64,000 bases of DNA from Pseudomonadota bacterium (lineage in GTDB: Bacteria; Pseudomonadota; Alphaproteobacteria; Rhizobiales; Rhizobiaceae). The stretch lies in assembly GCA_023404095.1 (NCBI GenBank), contig JAEYDD010000033.1:58002-122001 (forward strand). The letters are read 5' to 3'. The notes under the pieces were generated by a model, which was given only the letters and a program-made list of their open reading frames with translations, was not told the DNA's origin and ran no database searches. Of the stretch, positions 27,409 to 36,551 are shown piece after piece (the stretch's first letter is position 1; every line of letters begins with the position of its first letter). Made by a program: the position numbers and the translations under genes.

Positions 27409-29526
27409 ATGGCCAAGAAATCAAACCCGTCCTCGCCCAAGAACATGGCGGTCATTCATGATCAGAAAATGCACCGAGGCCCAGGCGGCGAGCTTCACCA
27501 GATTGCAGCAGACGGCTCTGCGGTGCTGACGACCGCCCAAGGCGCGCCGGTCGCCGACGACCAGAATACCCTACGTGTCGGTCCGCGGGGGCCGTCGCTG
27601 ATCGAAGACTTTCACTTTCGCGAGAAAATCTTTCACTTCGACCACGAGCGAATCCCCGAACGCGTCGTCCACGCTCGCGGCTATGGTGCACATGGTTTCT
27701 TTGAGAACTACGAATCACTGGCCGCCTATACGCGTGCGGACCTCTTTCAACGGCCCGGTGAACGCACCCCGGTCTTCGTCAGGTTTTCAACCGTGGCTGG
27801 CAGCAAGGGTTCGTTCGACCTTGCCCGCGACGTGCGGGGATTTGCCGTCAAGATGTACACCAAGGAAGGCAACTGGGACTTGGTCGGCAACAACATTCCT
27901 GTGTTTTTCATCCAGGATGCCATCAGGTTTCCGGACATCATCCATGCGGTCAAGCCGGAACCCGATCGTGCATTTCCGCAGGCCCAGTCAGCACACGACA
28001 ACTTCTGGGACTTCATAAGCCTGACCCCCGAAAGCATGCACATGATTATGTGGGTGATGTCGGACCGGGCGATTCCGAGATCCTTCCGCTTCATGGAGGG
28101 GTTCGGTGTCCACACATTTCGATTCGTGAATGCCAAGGATGAGTCGACCTTTGTGAAGTTTCACTGGAAGCCCAAGCTGGGGCTGCAATCGGTCGCCTGG
28201 AGCGAAGCCGTCAAGATCAACGGCGCAGACCCAGACTACCACCGCCGGGACCTCTGGGAGGCGATCCAGTCCGGCAACTTCCCCGAGTGGGAGCTTCAGG
28301 TCCAGATTTTCGACCAGGAGTTTGCCGACAACTTCGACTTCGACGTTCTCGATCCGACCAAACTCATCCCCGAGGAAGTTCTCGCACCAAAGCCGATTGG
28401 ACGCCTGGTGCTCGACCGCATGCCAGACAATTTCTTTGCCGAGACCGAGCAAGTCGCGTTCATGACGCAGAATGTACCTCCGGGCATCGACTTCAGTAAC
28501 GATCCGCTCCTGCAGGGGCGGAATTTCTCTTACCTTGATACGCAGTTGAAGCGGCTAGGGGGCCCGAATTTTACCCATATCCCGATCAACGCGCCGAAAT
28601 GCCCCTTCCACAACTTCCAGCAGGACGGCCATATGGCCATGCGCAATCCTTCCGGGCGCGTGAACTACGAGCCAAACTCGTTCATTGATGGTCCAAGGGA
28701 ATCCCCGATGCAGGGTTACCGTCATTTCCCGGCCGAGGAAGCGGGGCCGAAAGTGCGGTTGCGTCCTGAAAGCTTTGCCGACCATTACAGTCAGGCTCGC
28801 CAGTTTTATATCAGTCAGACACTGACTGAGCAGCGCCACATCGCGGCAGCCCTCGTCTTCGAACTCTCGAAAGTTCAGACGCCCGTGATCCGGGAGCGGA
28901 TGGTTGCCCATCTCCTGAACATCGATAAAACGCTTGCAAGCAAGGTGGGGGATGCGCTCGGTTTCAAGGCGATGCCCAAACCTGCAGACGCCGCGGTGCC
29001 GACCAGACAAGACCTCGACCCTTCACCCGCTCTCAGTATCGTCGAGCGTGGGCCAAAACGGTTCGAGGGCCGAAAACTTGGCGTGCTCGTCACCGATGGT
29101 GCCGACGCGCAGATCCTGAAGAGTGTGTTCGACAATCTGACGAAGCAGAATGCCGAGTTCGAAATTATTGCGCCCAAGGTCGGTGGCGTAACCCTTTCTG
29201 ATGGAAGCTTCCTGGAGGCGCATCAGATGATAGACGGCGGCCCCTCCGTGCTCTACGACGCGGTTGCTCTTGTAACCTCAGCCGACGGTGTCGCCGATTT
29301 GGTCAAGGAAGCCACAGCGCGGGACTTTGTCGCCGACGCGTTCTCGCACTGCAAGTACATCGGCTACGTCACGGACGCGTTGCCGCTGCTTGAGAAAGCC
29401 GGCATCGCAGATAGTCTCGACGAGGGAACTGTTGCGCTGGAGGACGTCAAGGCGGTTGGTCTGTTTCTCGAAGAAATAGGCAAGCTGCGCGTCTGGGGGC
29501 GGGAGCCTTCGGTGAAACTGAACTGA
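27409..29526 (+). CDS. katE: Large-subunit catalase, HPII/KatE type
   Basis: A 705-residue clade 2 catalase that breaks hydrogen peroxide to water and oxygen. The active-site histidine is H88 in RVVHARGYGAHGFF. NIPVFFIQDAIRFPD and the proximal heme-ligand tyrosine in GRNFSYLDTQLKRLGG are present. After residue about 560 comes the extra C-terminal flavodoxin/DJ-1-like domain of large catalases (GRKLGVLVTDGADAQIL to the end), absent in small-subunit enzymes. Length is close to the family norm of about 700-750. No signal peptide. A GGAAC at 27343 is followed after 16 bases by GCTT, a weak EcfG-like site only. A stem-loop follows the gene. Confidence 0.95.
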   Translation: MAKKSNPSSPKNMAVIHDQKMHRGPGGELHQIAADGSAVLTTAQGAPVADDQNTLRVGPRGPSLIEDFHFREKIFHFDHERIPERVVHARGYGAHGFFENYESLAAYTRADLFQRPGERTPVFVRFSTVAGSKGSFDLARDVRGFAVKMYTKEGNWDLVGNNIPVFFIQDAIRFPDIIHAVKPEPDRAFPQAQSAHDNFWDFISLTPESMHMIMWVMSDRAIPRSFRFMEGFGVHTFRFVNAKDESTFVKFHWKPKLGLQSVAWSEAVKINGADPDYHRRDLWEAIQSGNFPEWELQVQIFDQEFADNFDFDVLDPTKLIPEEVLAPKPIGRLVLDRMPDNFFAETEQVAFMTQNVPPGIDFSNDPLLQGRNFSYLDTQLKRLGGPNFTHIPINAPKCPFHNFQQDGHMAMRNPSGRVNYEPNSFIDGPRESPMQGYRHFPAEEAGPKVRLRPESFADHYSQARQFYISQTLTEQRHIAAALVFELSKVQTPVIRERMVAHLLNIDKTLASKVGDALGFKAMPKPADAAVPTRQDLDPSPALSIVERGPKRFEGRKLGVLVTDGADAQILKSVFDNLTKQNAEFEIIAPKVGGVTLSDGSFLEAHQMIDGGPSVLYDAVALVTSADGVADLVKEATARDFVADAFSHCKYIGYVTDALPLLEKAGIADSLDEGTVALEDVKAVGLFLEEIGKLRVWGREPSVKLN

Positions 29527-29596
29527 GCCCGGCACATTGAGGGCATTACGCGCGGTGGCTAAAGAACAAGCGTCCGCATTTCCTTCCCGGGCAATT

Positions 29597-29614
29597 GGCC
29601 CGCTTCGGCGGGCC
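29597..29614 (+). terminator. Stem-loop after katE
   Basis: GGCCCGC-TTCG-GCGGGCC is a perfect 7-bp stem with a stable UUCG tetraloop, 71 bases after the catalase stop codon. The T run is poor (TTCCCT), so termination may be partial. Confidence 0.65.
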
Positions 29615-29822
29615 TTCCCTATTGATGCTTGCGAGCGGTCTGTAGCGGTCTATCCGCGTCTCATTCCATGCGCCGGGCGATGATCGGCGAGGTAGTTGTT
29701 ATCAGCTATGTCTTATTTAGTATGCCCATGTCGATAAAGGGCGCACAGTTGTTTATCGTCTCAATTCAACGGCACGTGACGACTGGGGGCTTGGCATCTT
29801 CCGCCTTTTTGAGGAGATTCCA

Positions 29823-30104
29823 ATGCATCACCCTGACGGTCCTCTGGACCATACTGAGGCAAGCTCGACTTTCCCCTACACCCCGGATTTCAACGGAGTG
29901 TTCTCCCCGGATGAACTTCGCCGGCTCCAGGAGATGTTTGACGCGGCAAGACAATCTTGCAGGATTTTCGGCGAGGGAGACAGTTCCGAGGCCCTTGGGC
30001 GGGCGGTGATCCGTCTTTACAAGAACGGAGTGCGAAAGCCCGCCGTGGCGGCCAACATGCTCCTGAGGGCGTTCGGAAAGTCCAGGGCTGTCGCAATCCC
30101 GTAA
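29823..30104 (+). CDS. Hypothetical protein, 93 residues
   Basis: A 93-residue soluble protein. The middle SPDELRRLQEMFDAARQSCR and the C-terminal helix AVIRLYKNGVRKPAVAANML suggest a small helical protein. I do not recognise a named family. GAGGAG lies nine bases upstream of the ATG, and a long perfect stem-loop follows the stop codon by 20 bases, which together support a real monocistronic gene. Its promoter is not obvious in the 200 bases upstream. Confidence 0.7.
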   Translation: MHHPDGPLDHTEASSTFPYTPDFNGVFSPDELRRLQEMFDAARQSCRIFGEGDSSEALGRAVIRLYKNGVRKPAVAANMLLRAFGKSRAVAIP

Positions 30105-30123
30105 CTGCCGCGCACTTCACATC

Positions 30124-30158
30124 AGAAAGCCGTCGCGTTCGCCACGCGACGGCTTTCT
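30124..30158 (+). terminator. Long stem-loop terminator
   Basis: AGAAAGCCGTCGCG and CGCGACGGCTTTCT form a perfect 14-bp stem around TTCGCCA. The T content sits inside the stem end (CTTTCTCGTGTT), so it may act on both strands. Confidence 0.8.
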
Positions 30159-30417
30159 CGTGTTGATGGACTGCGCACGAATTTTACGAAGCAAGCGATG
30201 ACGTTCGGCTTGTTTCATCTGCCCTGCCGCGCGGAGCGCGACTTCGAGGATTGTTTGGATGCCAGCGGGGGCGTCTGGTGCGCCGCCCCCGCGACGATGC
30301 TCAATGTCTACCAGGCCCTAAAACGTTGCGATCCGCAACATGGACGATATCATTTTCTTCGACGCTGTAACCTTTTGGCGTGATCGACGTTTCTCATCTG
30401 GAACCAGGAGAAAGCAC
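30159..30417. other. Intergenic region before the dehydrogenase gene
   Basis: No supportable gene. A 61-codon open frame at 30198-30383 lacks a ribosome site and has no recognisable feature, and it would run across the promoter of the next gene. The only signal is the EcfG-like promoter at 30367-30391. Confidence 0.5.
30367..30391 (+). promoter_or_regulatory. EcfG-like promoter of the dehydrogenase operon
   Basis: GTAAC (30367-30371), 16 bases, then a perfect CGTT (30388-30391): one mismatch from GGAAC-N16-CGTT. It lies 27 bases before the ATG at 30418, the same distance as for the gene at 26560. Confidence 0.55.
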
Positions 30418-31371
30418 ATGCCGTCAAGTACCGCCCAGAAGCAGCGTGACATCCAGAAAGAGGTCAAGAAAGCGGACAGGAAGGGAACGAAGAAGAGCGC
30501 CAGTCCGATGCAGGCCGGAGCGCGCCGTTATCCCGAACCGCCATTTCCGAAGATTCATCAATCAAAGCCAGGCTCTGAAGCCGGGCTTTCCCTCGCGCCG
30601 ATGTGTGACGCGCCCTTCTACAAGGGGTCTGAAAAGCTCGAAGGGAGGGTCGCCCTGATCACGGGCGGGGATTCCGGCATCGGCAGGGCGGTTGCCATTC
30701 TTTTCGCGCGAGAGGGAGCCAACATCGCGATAGTGCACCTGGATGAGGACGACGATGCCAGGGACACCAAGCTCGCAGTTGAGAACGAGGGGCGCGAATG
30801 TCTCGTCCTTCGGGGCGACGTCAAAGACGCCAGCTTCTGCCGCCGAGCCGTCGCCGAGACCGTCAAAAAGCTGGGCCACGTCGATGTCCTGGTCAACAAT
30901 GCTGCCTTTCAGGTCCACACGCGGGACATCGAAGATCTCAGCGACGAGCATTTTGACGAGACGCTCAGAACCAACCTCTACGGCTATTTCTACATGGCAA
31001 AGGCCGTTGTCCCACACCTGAAGGACGGTGCTTCGATCATCAATACCGGCTCGGTGACCGGACTGGACGGCTCGAAAGAGTTGCTCGACTACTCAATGAC
31101 CAAGGGGGGCATTCACGCATTCACCAGGTCCCTTGCTGCGCAACTCGTGCCCAAGGGGATCAGAGTCAACGCCGTCGCACCGGGACCGGTTTGGACGCCG
31201 CTTAACCCCTCGGACAAGAATCCCGAAGACATAGAGCAATTTGGCGCGAAGACACCGATGAAGCGACCCGCTCAGCCAGAGGAGATCGCGCCTGCTTATG
31301 TCTTTCTGGCCTCTCCCCAGATGTCGAGCTACATCACAGGAGAGATCCTGCCGATCGTCGGTGGCTACTAG
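30418..31371 (+). CDS. Short-chain dehydrogenase/reductase (YhdF/YghA-like)
   Basis: A 317-residue Rossmann-fold oxidoreductase. A polar, lysine-rich N-terminal extension of about 60 residues precedes the core, as in the YghA/YdaD stress-linked branch of the family. Visible motifs are the nucleotide loop ITGGDSGIGRAVAILF, the structural VLVNNAAFQ and the active-site serine strand SIINTGSVTG. The catalytic Y-x3-K is YSMTK, and VNAVAPGPVWTPL follows. The substrate is unknown. The start at 30418 follows CAGGAG. The next gene begins 29 bases after the stop, so it probably heads an operon through 33900. Confidence 0.9.
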   Translation: MPSSTAQKQRDIQKEVKKADRKGTKKSASPMQAGARRYPEPPFPKIHQSKPGSEAGLSLAPMCDAPFYKGSEKLEGRVALITGGDSGIGRAVAILFAREGANIAIVHLDEDDDARDTKLAVENEGRECLVLRGDVKDASFCRRAVAETVKKLGHVDVLVNNAAFQVHTRDIEDLSDEHFDETLRTNLYGYFYMAKAVVPHLKDGASIINTGSVTGLDGSKELLDYSMTKGGIHAFTRSLAAQLVPKGIRVNAVAPGPVWTPLNPSDKNPEDIEQFGAKTPMKRPAQPEEIAPAYVFLASPQMSSYITGEILPIVGGY

Positions 31372-31400
31372 TGATCTGAAGATTAGCGGAGGCCACGTAT

Positions 31401-32621
31401 TTGGAAGCAGTTACGCGCAAGCGCAATCTCCGGTCCTTCCAGCCGTTGTGGGCAAACTCGCATCACATCCAGGTCGAAGCCGAGAGGTCGACGCCGCTCG
31501 ACACCGTCGATGTGCTGATAGTCGGCGCGGGTATCGGCGGGGCATTGATGGCCGTATCGCTTCTCAAGCGAGGTTTGAGCATCCTGGTGGTGGATCGTCG
31601 ACGGCCGCTGCAGGGCAGTAGCTTGGCCAGCACCGCGATGATTCAGCATGAAATTGACGTGCCCCTCCACAGGCTCGCTGTCGCGCTCGGGGCGGAGGAA
31701 GCACGCCGTGTCTGGCAGCGATCTGCCAAGGCCGTTGAAACGCTGACGACGCTTGTCGATCTTCTCGGCATAGACTGCCACCTGGAACGGAAGAGGGCGC
31801 TATATCTGGCAGGAGACGCGTATGGGGCCAGAGCGCTCAAGACGGAGGCCGAGGCGCGTCGAGCGGCGGGCATTGCGGCCGATTTTCTCAGTGCAACCGA
31901 ACTGCGCAACCGATTTGCCCTGGAGCGCACCGCTGCCATCGAGTCTGTCATTTCCGCTTCTGCAAACCCGGCACAATTGACGGCAAGCTTATGGCGGAAG
32001 GCACAAGCCGATGGCGTCTCGATTGTTGAAAACCTTGAGATCACCGACATTCGCAGCGTCGGGGAGTGGAATGTCGTTGCGACCAGCAAAGGGCAGATTT
32101 TGCAGGCCAGGCATGTCGTTTTTTGTACTGGCTACGAGTTTCTGGATGCGGTTGCCAACCAGGGCCACCGAATTGTCTCAACCTGGGCGCTGGCTACGAG
32201 GCCCCACCATCCGCGGCCCCGTTGGCTCAAGGACTATATCGTGTGGGAGGCGTCGGATCCCTATCTTTATTTCCGCTCGACACCGGATGGTCGTATCATT
32301 GTTGGAGGGGAGGACGAAGAAAGCCCCGTTGCCTTTCAGGATCCTGTCAAGCTCGCATCGAAAACCAGGGTTTTGAGAGAGAAGCTCGGTGATCTCCTGG
32401 ATACTCCGATCGAAGATCCGGAGTACCAATGGGCGGCCGCATTCGGTGTTACAGCAGATGGGCTTCCGATGATTGGGGCGGTGCCGGGATTGCAAAATGT
32501 GTACGCCGCCATGGGATATGGTGGCAACGGCATCACATTCAGTCAGATTGCGGCGGAAATCGTGTCGGCTGCTATCCTGGGGCACGACGATCCGGACAGC
32601 CAACTGTTCGCGTTTCGATAA
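31401..32621 (+). CDS. FAD-dependent oxidoreductase (DadA/GlpD-like)
   Basis: A 406-residue flavoprotein of the D-amino-acid oxidase (DAO) family. The FAD-binding loop is VDVLIVGAGIGGALMAVSLL, followed by the ribose-binding glutamate/aspartate region LVVDRRRP. The C-terminal closure GVTADGLPMIGAVPGLQNVY and MGYGGNGITFSQIAAEI is characteristic. The start is TTG at 31401, with GGAGG eight bases upstream. It would oxidise a secondary amine or hydroxy compound; substrate unknown. It lies between the dehydrogenase gene and the TIGR02587/TIGR02588 pair on the same strand with short gaps. Confidence 0.88.
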   Translation: MEAVTRKRNLRSFQPLWANSHHIQVEAERSTPLDTVDVLIVGAGIGGALMAVSLLKRGLSILVVDRRRPLQGSSLASTAMIQHEIDVPLHRLAVALGAEEARRVWQRSAKAVETLTTLVDLLGIDCHLERKRALYLAGDAYGARALKTEAEARRAAGIAADFLSATELRNRFALERTAAIESVISASANPAQLTASLWRKAQADGVSIVENLEITDIRSVGEWNVVATSKGQILQARHVVFCTGYEFLDAVANQGHRIVSTWALATRPHHPRPRWLKDYIVWEASDPYLYFRSTPDGRIIVGGEDEESPVAFQDPVKLASKTRVLREKLGDLLDTPIEDPEYQWAAAFGVTADGLPMIGAVPGLQNVYAAMGYGGNGITFSQIAAEIVSAAILGHDDPDSQLFAFR

Positions 32622-32632
32622 GCAGGACTTGA

Positions 32633-33481
32633 ATGGCTACGACGTCCTCTCGAGAAGCGTTCGATCACAGCGACTTTGCGGTCGGGCTGGCGCGCGGTGT
32701 TGCAGGTGCGTTGTTGTTCGCCCTGCCGATGTTTCTGACTATGGAGATGTGGGAGCTCGGCTTCTATATCGATCGGTGGCGATTGCTGCTCTTGCTGGTG
32801 ATCAACATCCCGCTCCTTATCTTCCTGGCACACCGCATCGGGTTCGAGCGAACCACCACCTTGAGCGAGGCCATCCGCGACGCGAGTATCGCCTATCTGC
32901 TGGGAATTCTTTCAAGCGGCCTGATCCTTGCCGCCATTGGTGTCCTGCAATCTGGTCAGGGGGCATCGGAGACTGTGGGGATGGTTGCCCTGCAAGCGGT
33001 TCCGGCAAGCATCGGTGCCCTGCTTGGACGCAGCCAGCTTGGAGAACGCAGCGACGACAAGGGTGAAGGGTCGGCCTCCGAAACGAAAGCTTCCTATGGC
33101 GTAGAACTGTTCATGATGGCAGTGGGGGCACTCTTTCTCGGCCTCAATGTTTCGCCCACGGAAGAAATGATATTGCTGTCGTACAAGATGGCGGCTTGGC
33201 ACGCGCTCGTACTCATCATCGCCTCGATCGCGCTCATGCACGGCTTTGTCTATGCGCTTTCGTTCGCCGGCAGTCATGAACTGGAGGAGGGGACACCGAC
33301 CTGGCACGCCCTCGTGCGTTTTACTCTTCCAGGTTACGTGATCGCCTTTGCGGTCAGCACTTACTGCCTCTGGACGTTTCATCGGCTTGACGACATTGCA
33401 ATAACGCAGGCGGCCATGACCATCGTGGTTCTGAGCTTTCCCAGCGCGATTGGCGCGGCGGCAGCGCGCCTCATTCTATAG
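32633..33481 (+). CDS. TIGR02587 family integral membrane protein
   Basis: A 282-residue inner-membrane protein with about seven hydrophobic segments (GVAGALLFALPMFLTMEMWE, LLLLLVINIPLLIFLAHR, LLGILSSGLILAAIGVL and others). The combination of MFLTMEMWELGFYID with NVSPTEEMILLSYKM matches the TIGR02587 family, whose function is unknown. It is nearly always encoded next to a TIGR02588 protein, as here, with eight bases between. AGGACTT lies just upstream of the ATG. Co-location with catalase and oxidoreductases suggests envelope stress defence; that is an inference. Confidence 0.88.
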   Translation: MATTSSREAFDHSDFAVGLARGVAGALLFALPMFLTMEMWELGFYIDRWRLLLLLVINIPLLIFLAHRIGFERTTTLSEAIRDASIAYLLGILSSGLILAAIGVLQSGQGASETVGMVALQAVPASIGALLGRSQLGERSDDKGEGSASETKASYGVELFMMAVGALFLGLNVSPTEEMILLSYKMAAWHALVLIIASIALMHGFVYALSFAGSHELEEGTPTWHALVRFTLPGYVIAFAVSTYCLWTFHRLDDIAITQAAMTIVVLSFPSAIGAAAARLIL

Positions 33482-33489
33482 GTGTCTGC

Positions 33490-33900
33490 ATGACAGGTAC
33501 GTCGCGGTACAAGACGAAAGAGGCGAGGCAACCGCATTGGATCGAATGGACGACAGGAGCCGTCTCGGCTGCTCTTGTCGTTATGTTGATTGGCTGGATT
33601 GCATGGGACGCCCTCACACCAGAGGATGACAGTCCAGATTTGTCCGTGCGACTGGTCGACACCGAACCACGGCAGAATGGCTACCAGGTCCGTTTTGAGG
33701 TGTCGAACGCGGCAAGGGCTACGGCAGCGGACGTTGTCGTCCGAGGAGAGTTGCGTGATGGCGACCAAATTGTCGAGGTTGTTGAAACGACCTTGGATTA
33801 CGTGCCCATGCAATCCAAGGCGAGCGGCGGGCTGATCTTTGAGCATGCCCCTGGTGAATTGTCGGTTCGCCTTTCCGCAATCGGGTACAGTGATCCATAA
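33490..33900 (+). CDS. TIGR02588 family protein
   Basis: A 136-residue protein with one N-terminal transmembrane segment (WTTGAVSAALVVMLIGWIAW, residues about 20-39) and a small periplasmic beta-rich domain (YQVRFEVSNAARATAADVVV). The family TIGR02588 has no known function and is the obligate neighbour of TIGR02587, so the two products probably form a complex. Last gene of the presumed dehydrogenase operon. Confidence 0.86.
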   Translation: MTGTSRYKTKEARQPHWIEWTTGAVSAALVVMLIGWIAWDALTPEDDSPDLSVRLVDTEPRQNGYQVRFEVSNAARATAADVVVRGELRDGDQIVEVVETTLDYVPMQSKASGGLIFEHAPGELSVRLSAIGYSDP

Positions 33901-34308
33901 CCTTCAGCACACCATTCGTGTTCCGCCAGCGGGATTCGGGGCTGGGCACCATGAAGGAACACCCGCCATGGTCATGCAGGTCCGCACTGAAAGCTTGATC
34001 GCCACTCATAAAGTCGGCCCGAAGGCCAGATCGTTTATTATTTCACGCAAAGCAATAAATTCGAAATTATTCCCGCAATTGTGGCTGTGAGGATCTGACG
34101 GCAATATCAACCCCGTCAGGCGAACAAAGGGTCCTGAAACTTCCACTAACGAAATCGCAGGACGCGAGATACCCAAAAGTTGCTTTTCATGACGCGCGGC
34201 GTGCCCTGCTGTCCGCAGGGAGCGCAGGGAGCGGCCATCGCATGTCACCCTCTCATCTTCGCGGCCAATGCTGCTGCCATCACCAAGTCAATAGAAGGAA
34301 CCGAGACC
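33901..34308. other. Intergenic region before the hydrolase gene
   Basis: 408 bases without a supportable gene. The stretch 34030-34090 is AT-rich (TTTATTATTTCACGC, AATAAATTCGAAATTATT) compared with its neighbours and is the likely promoter region. TTCGAAATTATT and the flanking AATAAATTCGAA contain a small palindrome (TTCGAA). No terminator hairpin with a T run was found after 33900. Confidence 0.45.
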
Positions 34309-35145
34309 ATGGCATATGTAACCACCAAGGACGGCGTTGAAATCTTCTACAAGGACTGGGGTCCGAAGGACGCTCAGCCGATCATGTTCCATCATGGGTG
34401 GCCGTTGAGTTCGGACGATTGGGATGCCCAGATGCTGTTCTTCCTCTCGAGGGGCTTCCGGGTTGTTGCGCATGATCGCCGCGGACACGGCCGTTCTGCC
34501 CAGGTTTCCGAAGGCCATGATATGGACCATTACGCTGCCGATGCTTTTGCTGTCGTGGAGGCCCTGAACCTCAACGACGTCGTTCACATCGGTCACTCGA
34601 CGGGTGGCGGTGAAGTGGCTCGCTACGTGGCCAAGCATGGTGAGCCGTCCGGTCGTGCCGCCAAGGCCGTTCTTGTGGCCGCTGTTCCACCGATCATGCT
34701 GAAGACGGCTTCGAACCCTGAGGGGCTGCCAATGGAAGTCTTCGATGGTTTCCGCTCTGCCCTGTCCGCCAACCGCGCGCAATTCTTCCGCGATGTCCCG
34801 GCCGGCCCCTTCTACGGCTTCAACCGGGAAGGCGCCAAGGTTCAGGAAGGCGTCATCCAGAACTGGTGGCGTCAGGGCATGATGGGCGGCGCAAAGGCCC
34901 ATTACGACGGTATCAAGGCCTTCTCCGAAACCGACCAGACCGAAGACCTGAAGGCCATCACCGTGCCGACGCTGGTTCTGCATGGCGAAGACGACCAGAT
35001 CGTTCCCATCGCCGACTCGGCATACAAGTCCGTCAAGCTTCTGAAGAGCGGCACGCTGAAGACCTATCCCGGCTTCTCGCACGGCATGCTGACGGTGAAT
35101 GCCGATGTCCTGAACGCCGATCTGCTCGCATTCGTCCAGGCCTGA
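34309..35145 (+). CDS. Alpha/beta hydrolase, cofactor-free haloperoxidase type
   Basis: A 278-residue alpha/beta-hydrolase of the non-heme chloroperoxidase group. Visible are the oxyanion region FHHGWPLSSDDWDAQM, the nucleophile elbow GHSTGGGE with its serine, DRRGHGRS, the acid in VLHGEDDQIVP and the catalytic histidine in GFSHGMLTVN. These enzymes act as esterases or perhydrolases; the halogenating activity is a side reaction. No signal peptide. The start at 34309 follows AGAAGGAACC. It is followed by a stem-loop and then a RidA-type gene on the same strand. Confidence 0.92.
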   Translation: MAYVTTKDGVEIFYKDWGPKDAQPIMFHHGWPLSSDDWDAQMLFFLSRGFRVVAHDRRGHGRSAQVSEGHDMDHYAADAFAVVEALNLNDVVHIGHSTGGGEVARYVAKHGEPSGRAAKAVLVAAVPPIMLKTASNPEGLPMEVFDGFRSALSANRAQFFRDVPAGPFYGFNREGAKVQEGVIQNWWRQGMMGGAKAHYDGIKAFSETDQTEDLKAITVPTLVLHGEDDQIVPIADSAYKSVKLLKSGTLKTYPGFSHGMLTVNADVLNADLLAFVQA

Positions 35146-35154
35146 TCGATCCGG

Positions 35155-35188
35155 GGCGACGGGTGCTGCCTCCCAAGCACCCGTCGCC
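35155..35188 (+). terminator. Stem-loop between the hydrolase and RidA genes
   Basis: GGCGACGGGTGCT and AGCACCCGTCGCC form a perfect 13-bp stem with an eight-base loop, directly after the hydrolase stop codon. No T run follows, so it may stabilise or attenuate the transcript instead of ending it. Confidence 0.6.
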
Positions 35189-35248
35189 GCCTCGTGAACC
35201 AAAAGATCAAGAAGCGCGGCGCGCTTACGTCTGCAAAAGGGACCCACC

Positions 35249-35707
35249 ATGACGAGCAACAACTCCGCCAAAAAGATCGCAAACCACAGCGTCGCCTGGG
35301 AGCGCGCCTTCGGATACGTGCAGGCCGTTCAGGTCAAGGACACGATCTATGTTTCAGGGCAACTGAGCCACGATGCCGACGGCAAGCTCATCGCTCCGGC
35401 AGAGCTCGATGCGAACGGCCGGCCCGCGGACTTCTCGGAAATGGAAGCGCAGATCCGCCAGACCTACGTCAACGCAAAGAAGCTCCTCGCCGAATATGGC
35501 GCAACCCTTGACGATGTCGTTGAAGAGACCCTGTACGTTCTCGATGTTCCGAGTGCGTTCGCTGCGGGTTCGAAGGTGCGCAAGGAAATGTACGGCACGG
35601 ACATGCCGCGGTGCGCCAGCAACCTGATCGGGGTTTCCGCACTGGCCTTTCCTGAACAGATTGTCGAAATCACATTTCGTGCGGTGATCGACAGGCCCGT
35701 TGATTGA
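35249..35707 (+). CDS. RidA/YjgF-family protein
   Basis: A 152-residue protein of the RidA/YjgF/YER057c family, small trimeric enzymes. The canonical members hydrolyse reactive enamines and imines to ketones. FGYVQAVQVKDTIYVSGQLS is the family N-terminus and MEAQIRQTYVNAKKLLAEYG the central helix. The C-terminal strand IVEITFRAVIDRP ends without the canonical arginine-glutamate signature (VEIEAIA), so it belongs to a side branch. Detoxification of a by-product of the neighbouring hydrolase or reductase genes is an inference. The start follows AAAAGGGACC. Confidence 0.88.
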   Translation: MTSNNSAKKIANHSVAWERAFGYVQAVQVKDTIYVSGQLSHDADGKLIAPAELDANGRPADFSEMEAQIRQTYVNAKKLLAEYGATLDDVVEETLYVLDVPSAFAAGSKVRKEMYGTDMPRCASNLIGVSALAFPEQIVEITFRAVIDRPVD

Positions 35708-35780
35708 TCAGGCGACAGCTACGCCATGAGCCGCCGGGCGCGATGGGTCCGGCGGTATTCTCATTGGAACGGTTCTGAAG

Positions 35781-36533
35781 ATGCCGAACACACCCACCGT
35801 CAAGAAGCGCCGACCAGTTGCCCTGCAACTGACCTCCGATCTCGTAGCCAGAACTCTCAAGGTTGTCCAGGATGAGGGCCCCGAGCCCAGTTGGACGCCG
35901 ATCTCGGCTCAGCAGCTCGAGGAACTCGTCAGCCGGATCGAGGAGGAGGCTGGCGACGACGAGATCTGGGTGTTCGCTTACGGATCCTTGATGTGGAACC
36001 CGGGCTTCGAGGTGGCCGCCAGCGACGATGGGGTTGTCTACGGGTGGCACCGTGCGTTCTCGTTGAGGATAGAACGGCTCAGGGCCACTTCCGACGCGCC
36101 AGGTCTGATGCTGGCGCTTCGGCCAGGAGGGAGTTGCTCTGGTATCGTTCTAAAGGTTCCCTGCGCGACGAAGAAGCACGACCTGCGTACTCTTCTGGCG
36201 CGCGAAATCCGCTATGCCGAGGTGTGCGACATGGTGCGCTGGGTACCGGTCAGAACGCCAGCGGGCACTCGTCGCGCACTGACATTCTGGGCAAGCACAA
36301 AGCAATCCCAGCTTACGGAGAAGATCCCTCTCGATGATGCTGCTATGCTGATCGCCCAGGCTTGCGGACCTGCCGGATCCTGCGCGGAATACCTGCATCG
36401 GACGGTCTTGGATCTGGCCGAGCGCAACATCTTCGACCGAAACCTGTGGCAGCTTCAGCAAATGGTCGCCGCGAGGCTGCGGGCACTTCCGCAGGCTGGT
36501 TCGACCTTGGAGAGGTCGCCGGCAGATCCGTGA
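35781..36533 (+). CDS. chaC: ChaC-like gamma-glutamylcyclotransferase
   Basis: A 250-residue protein of the ChaC family, which converts glutathione to 5-oxoproline and Cys-Gly. The phosphate-like binding loop VFAYGSLMWNPGF near residue 64, GWHRAFSL and the region LLAREIRYAEVCDMVRWVPV, carrying a candidate catalytic glutamate, are visible. ERNIFDRNLWQLQQMVAARL near the end is also typical of bacterial ChaC. It has no link to the chaA antiporter at 3684-4784, although the E. coli gene was named from that operon. It lies 73 bases after the RidA gene and converges on a LysR gene. Confidence 0.88.
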   Translation: MPNTPTVKKRRPVALQLTSDLVARTLKVVQDEGPEPSWTPISAQQLEELVSRIEEEAGDDEIWVFAYGSLMWNPGFEVAASDDGVVYGWHRAFSLRIERLRATSDAPGLMLALRPGGSCSGIVLKVPCATKKHDLRTLLAREIRYAEVCDMVRWVPVRTPAGTRRALTFWASTKQSQLTEKIPLDDAAMLIAQACGPAGSCAEYLHRTVLDLAERNIFDRNLWQLQQMVAARLRALPQAGSTLERSPADP

Positions 36534-36551
36534 TGACGCGCGCGGTGCGCG

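Noticed and set aside
30198..30383. A 61-codon frame before the dehydrogenase gene
   Set aside because: No ribosome site and it covers the EcfG-like promoter; no family resemblance.
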